A DNA stretch of 64,000 nt, from the NCBI GenBank assembly GCA_028280565.1, contig JANQLQ010000167.1:1-64000 (forward strand), written 5' to 3'. Positions 57,385-64,000 of this stretch are shown piece after piece; the stretch's first letter is position 1, and the number at the start of each line of letters is the position of its first letter. Source of the stretch: Fulvivirga sp. Lineage in GTDB: Bacteria; Bacteroidota; Bacteroidia; Cytophagales; Cyclobacteriaceae. Position numbers and translations under genes: made by a program. Below the pieces are notes generated by a model. The model was not told the DNA's origin. It saw only the letters and a program-made list of their open reading frames with translations, and did not search any database.

Positions 57385-58683
57385 ATGGACTTTATTGAAA
57401 TAGGTATACTCGTTTTTTCATTTCTATTTCTACTCTCTATTGGTGTACCCATTGCCTTTAGTATAGGCATTTCATCTTTGTTCACCATGATGGTGAGTAT
57501 TTCTACCTTACCGTCCGTCACTACGCTAGCACAACGTATGGCTACGGCGCTGGATAGTTTTGCACTATTGGCGATTCCCTTTTTCATCTTAGCCGGTCAG
57601 CTTATGAATAGAGGCGGCATTGCCGAGCGGCTTATCGATTTCGCCAAAGTATTGGTAGGAAGGTTGCCCGGTGGATTAGCTTTTGTAAATATATTAGCAT
57701 GCATGCTGTTCGGGGCCATATCCGGTTCAGCGGTGGCCGCAGCTTCAGCCATCGGGGGTTTTATGGTGAACCGTATGGAAAAAGAAGGATACTCTCGCCC
57801 GTTTAGCGCCGCTGTTAACATCACCAGCAGCACTACGGGGTTGATCATCCCTCCTAGTAATATCCTGATCATTTATTCTTTAGCTAGTGGGGGAGCCAGT
57901 ATCGCCGCTTTGTTTGTAGCAGGTTACCTGCCTGGCCTATTAGTAGGATTATTGTTAATGCTAGTCGCAGGGATTTGGGCATATATCAGGAAGTATCCCG
58001 TAGGAGAGGCCATAGGATTAAAGAAGGCGTTGTTCAAGTTTTTAGATGCCTTGCCAAGCCTCCTATTGCTGTTCATTGTTATAGGAGGTATAATCGCCGG
58101 AATTTTTACCGCTACCGAAGCATCAGCTATCGCGGTGGTATACACCCTAGTCCTTTCTATGGTGATCTACAAGCAGGTCACGTTCAAAAACTTACCCAGC
58201 ATCATACTGGAAACGGTCAAGACCACTGCCATTGTAATGCTGCTTATCGGCACCTCTATGGGGATGTCATGGGTCATGTCGTTTGAAAATATCCCACAAG
58301 ATGTCAGCGCCACGCTTCTCAGCATCAGCGACAACGAGATCGTTATTTTGCTGATCATCAACCTGATCCTACTCTTTGTGGGCGTGTTTATGGATATGAC
58401 ACCGGCAGTTTTGATCTTTACCCCTATTTTTCTGCCTATCGTCACTAAAATGGGAATGGACCCCGTACACTTCGGGATCATCATGGTATTGAATTTATGC
58501 ATCGGGTTATGTACTCCCCCTGTAGGCTCAGTCCTTTTCGTGGGGTGCGGCATCGCGGGTACCACTATTGAAAAGGTCATAAAGCCGCTGATCCCACTGT
58601 TCTTAACCATGATCGCTGCGTTATTATTAGTTACCTATTTTCCCGAGATCAGCCTATGGCTACCCGGGGTATTCGGATTGTAG
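57385..58683 (+). CDS. TRAP transporter large permease (DctM)
   Basis: A 432-residue permease with about 12 helices. Conserved DctM segments include IPFFILAGQLMNRGGIAERL, GAISGSAVAAASAIGGFM, PPSNILIIYS and VFMDMTPAVLIFTPIFLPIV. It uses the sodium gradient to move the acid delivered by DctP. It ends 2 bp before the ATG of the second sugar kinase. Confidence 0.94.
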   Translation: MDFIEIGILVFSFLFLLSIGVPIAFSIGISSLFTMMVSISTLPSVTTLAQRMATALDSFALLAIPFFILAGQLMNRGGIAERLIDFAKVLVGRLPGGLAFVNILACMLFGAISGSAVAAASAIGGFMVNRMEKEGYSRPFSAAVNITSSTTGLIIPPSNILIIYSLASGGASIAALFVAGYLPGLLVGLLLMLVAGIWAYIRKYPVGEAIGLKKALFKFLDALPSLLLLFIVIGGIIAGIFTATEASAIAVVYTLVLSMVIYKQVTFKNLPSIILETVKTTAIVMLLIGTSMGMSWVMSFENIPQDVSATLLSISDNEIVILLIINLILLFVGVFMDMTPAVLIFTPIFLPIVTKMGMDPVHFGIIMVLNLCIGLCTPPVGSVLFVGCGIAGTTIEKVIKPLIPLFLTMIAALLLVTYFPEISLWLPGVFGL

Positions 58684-58685
58684 AT

Positions 58686-59705
58686 ATGAAGATCATCACA
58701 TTTGGCGAACTCCTGCTTCGGTTTTCTCCATCACATTACGCCAAGATCAGGGAGCAAGAGCACATGATCATGAACGTAGGCGGGGCGGAAGCTAACGTTG
58801 CCGTCAGCCTGTCTAACATGGGGTTGGATGTCCATTACATCAGTCGTGTCCCGTCCAACGAACTCACCCAGTTTTGCATCCGCGACCTAGCCAAGAACTT
58901 GGTGAAGATCGATCACATGCAATACGGTGGGAAAAGGCTAGGGCTGTATTTCGTCGAGAGTGGCAACTCGGTGCGGTCAGGTAAAGTCATTTACGACCGT
59001 GAGGATTCATCCTTTGCCGAAATAACCCCTGGCATGATCGACTGGGAAGAAGTCATGAAAGGCGCCGATTGGTTCCATTGGACGGGAATAACACCCGCAC
59101 TTTCTCTCGGGGCCGCCTATGCCTGCCAAGAGGCCATACAAAAAGCCAAGGAATTGGGCCTCACCGTTTCCGGTGACCTCAACTATCGGAAAAAACTCTG
59201 GAACTACGAAAAAAAACCGAACCAGATCATTCCCGGTTTTATTGACAAAACAGATGTCTTGGTATGCGACGTCAATAGTTGTGAGATCATGGCCGATGTA
59301 AAGATCAGCAGGAAGGAAGCTCCATATGCTGAACAGCTAGAGGAATGTTTCCAGGCACTGCACAAAAAATACCCGAACCTATCCTTGAGCAGCAGCCTCA
59401 TGCGTGATATCTTGAACCATTCTCACCACTGTATCAAAGGTGCTTTGTACCCTGGCGGGAAGATAACCTATGCCGAGCCACAGGATATCTACCCTGTTAT
59501 CGATCGTATCGGGGGTGGCGATGCTTACATGTCGGGGTTGATCTATGGGCTGATCCATTACAAAGAAGACCTGGAAAAGGTTATCAATTTTGCCACGGCA
59601 ACTTCAGCCCTGAAACATACTATCCAGGGCGATTTTAACTCTTTTTCAGCAGATGAGATCAAAGCCTTGATGGAAGGTGGGAAAAATAAGAACGTAGAAA
59701 GGTGA
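58686..59705 (+). CDS. Second KdgK-like sugar kinase
   Basis: A 339-residue PfkB-family kinase similar to the KdgK at 53935 (shared GGAEANVAVSLSNMGL, MIDWEEV, WFHWTGITPALS, LNYRKKLWNY, and C-terminal DRIGGGDAYMSGLIYGLIHY with the catalytic Asp). It differs where the first copy has NEEDAE and VITTLRGS; here they read VNSCEIM and SSLMRDIL. It may phosphorylate a different 2-keto-3-deoxy sugar acid or be regulatory. The ATG at 58686 was chosen because an upstream start would overlap dctM. Confidence 0.85.
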   Translation: MKIITFGELLLRFSPSHYAKIREQEHMIMNVGGAEANVAVSLSNMGLDVHYISRVPSNELTQFCIRDLAKNLVKIDHMQYGGKRLGLYFVESGNSVRSGKVIYDREDSSFAEITPGMIDWEEVMKGADWFHWTGITPALSLGAAYACQEAIQKAKELGLTVSGDLNYRKKLWNYEKKPNQIIPGFIDKTDVLVCDVNSCEIMADVKISRKEAPYAEQLEECFQALHKKYPNLSLSSSLMRDILNHSHHCIKGALYPGGKITYAEPQDIYPVIDRIGGGDAYMSGLIYGLIHYKEDLEKVINFATATSALKHTIQGDFNSFSADEIKALMEGGKNKNVER

Positions 59706-59806
59706 GTATGGCTCAAAGCTTCACTGATACTTTGACACTTAGTAAGGTGAGGCTATAAGGCGTAGTCAGGGTCAGCCCCTTCCCTGTCCGTCCTCCAAGA
59801 AAAAGT

Positions 59807-61120
59807 ATGAAGCTTATACCAGTAACCATAACGATGGTAGTGAGTGCGCTCCTTTTAGTCCACTGTACTACCAAAGAAGATACGCGCCACACCAGTATTA
59901 AAGACTTCGGGGCTAAGGGAGATAGTCTTACCCTAGATACCAAAGCCATCCAAGACGCACTGGACCATGCCTCGGCGATAGGGGGCACCGTCTATATCCC
60001 TACCGGGACCTACCGGGTAGGTACCTTGCTATGGAAAGAAAATGTTTCTATTCATTTTGAAACGGGCGCTATGCTCGTCGGTAGTACGTCTTTAGAAGAT
60101 TACACAACCGAAAAGAAACCCCTCATCATCGCAGAACGGCTGGATAATGTGAGTATGACCGGGAAGGGCATAATTGATGGAAATGGAGGAGTATTCTGGG
60201 ATGAGAATTTCAAGGCCTTAGAGCGACCGGAGCCGTGGATCATATTAAAAAAATGTCGCAATGTAACCCTTAGGGATGTGAAGTTTCAAAACTCACCCAG
60301 CCACACCATACGTCTTGAGAATAGTGAGGATGTAAAGTTTGACGGGATTTCCATTATCAACCCTTTCAAAGGACCTAACACTGATGGTATTGATATTGTA
60401 GACAGCAAGAATGTACTTATTGCTAACAGCCTGATCAGCACAGGTGACGACGCGATCTGCCTGAAATCACAACGTGATACCGTGGAAAATGTAGTGGTGA
60501 CCAACTGTATCTTAGAAAGTGATGATGCTGCCATTAAATTCGGGACCGGTTCAAAAATAGCCACACGGTTTTGCTCCTTTACCAATACCGTAATAAGAAG
60601 GACACGGTATGGCATCTCGCTTTTTATGCTGGATGGAGGAGTGTTTGAACATAACAATTTCTCTGACCTGGTGATAGAAAATGCTTCACGGCATGAGTAT
60701 CAATACCCCATATTCATTGATATTGATAAGCGCGTACCGGACAGGGAGTATGGCATAGTTAGGGATAACTCTTTCTCCAACCTGAAAATAGTAACTGACG
60801 GTAAAATATTGATATCAGGACACCCAGAAAGTCATATCCGCGACCTGTCTTTCAATAATATTACGATGCACGTTAAAAATGAAGCGGATTTTACCAACGC
60901 CAATAAGCCAAGGGGAAACAAAAACTATCCAAAATTGGAAACAAGTGTTGACCTTTCTTCTCAGCCCGCTCATTTCGTATTAGGATATGCCAAGGGAGTA
61001 CTGCTGGAAGACATCCGGGTGTTCAGTGACGTGAGCAGCGAAAGAAGGGATCTTTTCACACAAGAGGTGGACCAGTTGGACAAGAACAACTTTAAACACA
61101 CAAGTCAATCATGGAAATAA
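59807..61120 (+). CDS. GH28 polygalacturonase-like lipoprotein 2
   Basis: A 437-residue lipoprotein (signal ending LLLVHC, Cys at 20) with GH28 beta-helix repeats. Catalytic Asp candidates are N191-T-D193 (the canonical NTDG motif) and D214-D215 in STGDDAICLK. The GHG motif reads GTGSK and the later R-x-K reads TRYG. Unlike the first GH28 in this locus it keeps the classical NTD. It overlaps the following TIM-barrel gene by 10 bp. Confidence 0.88.
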   Translation: MKLIPVTITMVVSALLLVHCTTKEDTRHTSIKDFGAKGDSLTLDTKAIQDALDHASAIGGTVYIPTGTYRVGTLLWKENVSIHFETGAMLVGSTSLEDYTTEKKPLIIAERLDNVSMTGKGIIDGNGGVFWDENFKALERPEPWIILKKCRNVTLRDVKFQNSPSHTIRLENSEDVKFDGISIINPFKGPNTDGIDIVDSKNVLIANSLISTGDDAICLKSQRDTVENVVVTNCILESDDAAIKFGTGSKIATRFCSFTNTVIRRTRYGISLFMLDGGVFEHNNFSDLVIENASRHEYQYPIFIDIDKRVPDREYGIVRDNSFSNLKIVTDGKILISGHPESHIRDLSFNNITMHVKNEADFTNANKPRGNKNYPKLETSVDLSSQPAHFVLGYAKGVLLEDIRVFSDVSSERRDLFTQEVDQLDKNNFKHTSQSWK

Positions 61121-62178
61121 CAAGAAGGGGCTTTGTACAAAAGGCAGTGCTGGGATCGGCCGCAGTAGGCTTATCTCCCCACCTGGCTTCCTGCGCCGAA
61201 CCGACAGAACGGGATACCGGGAAGATGCTGAATGCCTACTACTTCAGGGCACATATGTATACGATGGTGCCCCGCCAGGTAAAAGAAGATCTTAAATGGA
61301 TGGCGGATATTGGCACTAACGTAGTGTCTGTGGCCATACTGGAGCAAGACCTAAGAGCGGCAGTTGAAAACGTTGAGATCATAGTCCGTGAAGCGAATAA
61401 ACTCGGGATGGAAGTCTTCGCCGTACCTTCACGCTGGGGTGGATTGCTGGCCGGGGCGCCAAAGGTGCCCAGCGTATTCACCATTCAAAATCCACAGACG
61501 TGGCTGGTAAAAGAAAACGGGGACTTTTACAAAGACAAAAATGTAGGGGTACACAGCAGCATCCATTACAACGAGACCCTGGATTTCTTTAAAGAAGCCG
61601 TAGACAAGATCTTTGAGCTATGGAATATAAAAGGCATCGTATGGGACGAGCCGAAGATCTACGATAAAAAGGACTTCTCGGCAGAGGCTAGGAAGAACAT
61701 CAGCAATCTTGATGACATGGAAGAACATAACATGGCCTTCTCTGGCTTTTTTGGTAAGATCAACGAACATATCCGGGAAAAACACCCCGGCAAGATCACG
61801 AACTTGTTTGCTTACGCTAACTGGCGGCAAGAGGTGATCGATGCTATGGCAAAGATCGATCACCTGGATTATTTAGGCTGCGACGGGCGGCCGTGGCCGG
61901 TAGATGCCGGCGGGCAAGTAGAGCAGAGTGGTAAAAACCTGCTAGGCGGGCCGGGCAAGACTTTTATTGAAGCAGCCAAGGCCCATCAAAAGAAAAGCCT
62001 GTTACTTATCGAAAACCATAATATGCCTGCGGAGAACAACGCGCTTATGGATGAATATCTACCGGGGGTGATGGCACTGGCACCGGACCAACTGATCTAC
62101 TATTATTACCCAAGAAACGTGGATAAACCGGCAGAAAATATGGCTATCATTGCTAAACATTTAAAAAACTTCCGATAA
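61111..62178 (+). CDS. Tat-exported putative TIM-barrel lipoprotein, possible new glycosidase
   Basis: A 355-residue protein with a Tat signal (MEITRRGFVQKAVLGSAAVG) and a lipobox-like LASC (Cys at 28). I do not recognise a named family. The order of strands and helices (DLKWMADIGTNVVSVAIL, KLGMEVFAVPSRWGG, IKGIVWDEPKIYD, IDHLDYLGCDGRPW, KSLLLIENHNM, DQLIYYYYPRN) fits a TIM barrel. Glu180 in VWDEP and Glu301 in LIENHN lie 121 residues apart near the ends of what would be strands 4 and 7, where retaining clan GH-A enzymes place acid/base and nucleophile. It sits between GH28 and UxaA. Confidence 0.6.
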   Translation: MEITRRGFVQKAVLGSAAVGLSPHLASCAEPTERDTGKMLNAYYFRAHMYTMVPRQVKEDLKWMADIGTNVVSVAILEQDLRAAVENVEIIVREANKLGMEVFAVPSRWGGLLAGAPKVPSVFTIQNPQTWLVKENGDFYKDKNVGVHSSIHYNETLDFFKEAVDKIFELWNIKGIVWDEPKIYDKKDFSAEARKNISNLDDMEEHNMAFSGFFGKINEHIREKHPGKITNLFAYANWRQEVIDAMAKIDHLDYLGCDGRPWPVDAGGQVEQSGKNLLGGPGKTFIEAAKAHQKKSLLLIENHNMPAENNALMDEYLPGVMALAPDQLIYYYYPRNVDKPAENMAIIAKHLKNFR

Positions 62179-62181
62179 CAA

Positions 62182-63834
62182 ATGGCGCGCAATATCTTAA
62201 AAGTCCATCCCGATGATAACCTGTTGGTCGCGCTACATGACCTGCAAGCCGGGCAAAAAGTAGAGTGGGAAGGCGAGGTTTTGGAAATGACGTCAGACAC
62301 CCCGGCCAAGCATAAATTCTTGACGCATGACGTGAAAACCGGGGACCCCCTGGTCATGTATGGAGTTTTAGTGGGCAAGGCAAAAACGAGTATCCAGCAA
62401 GGTGAGGTAGCTACTATTCAAAATGTAGAGCACGCCACCCAGCAATATACCGTTGAAGAAAAAAAAGTGTCGTGGACCGCACCAGGCGTGTCAAAATTTA
62501 CCGGCAAAACATTTGAAGGTTATCACCGCCCGGACGGGAAAGTGGGCACGGCTAACTACTGGTTGGTCATCCCCTTGGTCTTTTGCGAGAATCGCAACAT
62601 AGAAATGATCCGAAAAGCCATGGTGGAAGAGCTTGGGTATACCTCCGGGCAAGATTACCGGCTGAACGTGCGCCAGTTGGTCAACGAATATCAAAGCGGC
62701 TCAGATGTGGGATCGCTGGTAGCAGGAGATATATTAGTGCCTGCCGAAGAACAAGTACATCACAGGGTATTCCCAAATGTAGACGGGATTAAATTTTTGA
62801 CCCACGATGGAGGCTGCGGGGGTACCCGGCAAGACAGCAACACGTTGTGCGCCTTGCTGGCCGGCTACCTAGACAACCCAAATGTAGCGGGCGCTACCGT
62901 CTTGAGCTTAGGGTGCCAAAATGCACAAGTGCATATCTTGGAAGAAGCCATCAAAAAAATAAATCCGTACTTTGAAAAGCCTTTATTCGTCCTGGGGCAG
63001 CAAGAGAGCAATTCCGAACCGGAATTTATCGCAGAGGCCGTCAAAAAAACTTTCCTAGGACTAGTGGAAGCAAACAAGATCCAACGAAAACCCGCTCCAT
63101 TGAGTAAATTGGTCGTTGGGCTTGAGTGTGGTGGTTCCGACGGTTTTTCGGGTATATCCGCGAACCCCGCCGTGGGTCATTTTTCAGACCTGCTCGTTGC
63201 CCTGGGCGGGTCTGTCATCCTTTCGGAGTTTCCCGAACTGAATGGCGTAGAACAGGAGCTGACGGATCGTTGTGTGGACAAAACGATTGCCGAAAAATTT
63301 GCCACCTTGATGCGTACTTATCATGATAGGGCGATAGAATCGGGCTCCGGGTTTGATGCCAACCCATCGCCGGGCAATATCAAAGATGGCCTCATCACGG
63401 ACGCAATGAAATCTGCTGGCGCAGCTAAAAAAGGAGGTACTTCCCCTATCGTAGATGTATTGGATTACACCGAACAAATAAAGAAACCCGGGTTAAACTT
63501 GCTTTGTACCCCGGGTAATGATGTGGAATCCACAACAGGCCTTGCCGGGTCCGGGGCTTTGTTAACGTTGTTTACCACCGGTTTGGGCACCCCGACGGGT
63601 AACCCGATCAGCCCGGTGATCAAGGTCTCGAGCAATAATAAGCTGGCAGAAAGAATGAACGATATCATTGACATTAACGCCGGTACTATCATCACGGGAG
63701 AAGATACCATTCCTACGAAGGGCGAAGAGATATTGGATTATGTTATAGAGGTGGCCAGCGGCAGGGTAGCGCCTCATTCAGTGCGACTGGCACAAGACGA
63801 CTTCATTCCCTGGAAAAGAGGCATCTCCCTGTAG
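62182..63834 (+). CDS. uxaA: Altronate dehydratase
   Basis: A 550-residue UxaA: D-altronate to KDG. An N-terminal SAF domain (about residues 1-100, ILKVHPDDNLLVALHDL) precedes the large catalytic domain (about 110-550), which shows GYHRPDGKVGTANYWLVIP, FLTHDGGCGGTRQDS, LECGGSDGFSGISANPAVG and CTPGNDVESTTGLAGSGA. Iron-dependent. It is 55 residues longer than E. coli UxaA (495). The stop codon lies inside a 36-bp palindrome. No altronate oxidoreductase (UxaB) is in the window. Confidence 0.94.
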   Translation: MARNILKVHPDDNLLVALHDLQAGQKVEWEGEVLEMTSDTPAKHKFLTHDVKTGDPLVMYGVLVGKAKTSIQQGEVATIQNVEHATQQYTVEEKKVSWTAPGVSKFTGKTFEGYHRPDGKVGTANYWLVIPLVFCENRNIEMIRKAMVEELGYTSGQDYRLNVRQLVNEYQSGSDVGSLVAGDILVPAEEQVHHRVFPNVDGIKFLTHDGGCGGTRQDSNTLCALLAGYLDNPNVAGATVLSLGCQNAQVHILEEAIKKINPYFEKPLFVLGQQESNSEPEFIAEAVKKTFLGLVEANKIQRKPAPLSKLVVGLECGGSDGFSGISANPAVGHFSDLLVALGGSVILSEFPELNGVEQELTDRCVDKTIAEKFATLMRTYHDRAIESGSGFDANPSPGNIKDGLITDAMKSAGAAKKGGTSPIVDVLDYTEQIKKPGLNLLCTPGNDVESTTGLAGSGALLTLFTTGLGTPTGNPISPVIKVSSNNKLAERMNDIIDINAGTIITGEDTIPTKGEEILDYVIEVASGRVAPHSVRLAQDDFIPWKRGISL

Positions 63835-63862
63835 TGGCGATTCATGAATCGCCACTACAGGG
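63827..63862. repeat. Perfect 36-bp palindrome, REP-like
   Basis: Positions 63827-63844 are exactly complementary to 63845-63862, with centre TTCA/TGAA and core GTAGTGGCGATTCATGAATC continuing symmetrically. It contains the uxaA stop codon and ends 1 bp before the stop of a convergent RAYT-like gene. It probably is the REP recognised by that transposase, and it may also act as a transcription terminator for both genes. Confidence 0.85.
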
Positions 63863-63863
63863 G

Positions 63864-64000
63864 TCAGCTAAAAGATCCTAAAAACTTCTTTACCTTTTTC
63901 GGATCATACTGTTGATCGTTTAATACATCTTCTTCCCAGTTGTAGGGATTTTGCTCAATGTATTCATAAATGTTCTCTAACTCATGCTCATTTCGGACCA
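63864..64000 (-). CDS. C-terminus of a REP-associated (Y1-type) transposase, partial
   Basis: The minus strand has an open frame across the window edge ending in TGA at 63864, encoding 44 visible residues starting VRNEHELENIYEYIEQNPYN and ending KKFLGSFS. R-N-E-x-E-L-x-x-I-x-x-Y-I-x-x-N-P-x-x-W-x-x-D is the C-terminal pattern of RAYT/IS200-like tyrosine transposases. The catalytic HUH and Tyr residues lie off the window. Its stop abuts a perfect palindrome that is likely its REP substrate. Confidence 0.75.
   Translation of the reverse strand, partial: VRNEHELENIYEYIEQNPYNWEEDVLNDQQYDPKKVKKFLGSFS

Overview
The window looks like chromosomal DNA of a member of the Bacteroidota, probably a Cytophagales-type gliding or marine heterotroph. 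The grounds are a T9SS sorting domain on a secreted metalloprotease, a DUF4270 lipoprotein, CarboxypepD_reg/TonB receptors, paired LytS/LytTR two-component systems, many lipoproteins, near-absent Shine-Dalgarno sequences and promoter matches to the Bacteroidota TAnnTTTG -7 element. No rRNA, tRNA or CRISPR array was recognised.

Layout. 1-2.8 kb is a small accessory island: an IS21-like repeat end, a membrane protein, a vapBC-type pair whose toxin has an in-frame stop, and a divergent symE/HTH pair with a visible operator. 2.9-17.9 kb is a mosaic of single genes: LytTR system, OM-linked protein, CPBP protease, AraC regulator, cupin, MFS, KefB-like antiporter, split metH, ppx/gppA, M43 metalloprotease, and a lipoprotein with a decayed tandem paralogue. 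gyrB (18.3-20.2 kb) is the one firm housekeeping anchor. It is followed by a tandem array of about 156-bp fold-back repeats and a TonB receptor.

23.8-36.7 kb is a co-directional cluster of exported enzymes: GH42 lipoprotein, Tat-type enolase-superfamily enzyme, WD40 propeller, two Tat-type Gfo/Idh/MocA oxidoreductases, a double DUF1080 protein, a cytochrome c-sugar dehydrogenase fusion and a sulfatase-HEAT protein. The combination suggests periplasmic oxidation and cleavage of a (sulfated) glycoside, possibly by 3-keto chemistry. A second LytS/LytTR pair follows, convergent with it.

38.7-46.5 kb holds Kelch and DUF4270 lipoproteins, an OM barrel protein, malate synthase, a lipocalin-like lipoprotein and a Uma2 protein.

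46.6-63.8 kb is a galacturonan/uronate utilisation locus: GH28 and sulfatase, then UxuB-like SDR, UxuA, UxaC, KdgK, KDPG aldolase, a TRAP transporter (DctP-Q-M), a second KdgK-like kinase, a second GH28, an unassigned Tat-exported putative TIM-barrel protein with two candidate catalytic glutamates, and UxaA. The enzymes give a nearly complete route from galacturonate and glucuronate to pyruvate plus glyceraldehyde-3-phosphate; a classical tagaturonate reductase (UxaB) is not present. Uptake is by TRAP, with no SusC/SusD pair in the locus. The right edge carries a perfect 36-bp palindrome and the C-terminus of a REP-associated transposase-like gene.

Mobile and repeat content is high: a MITE-like family in three copies, REP-like palindromes, the tandem fold-back array and several isolated inverted repeats.
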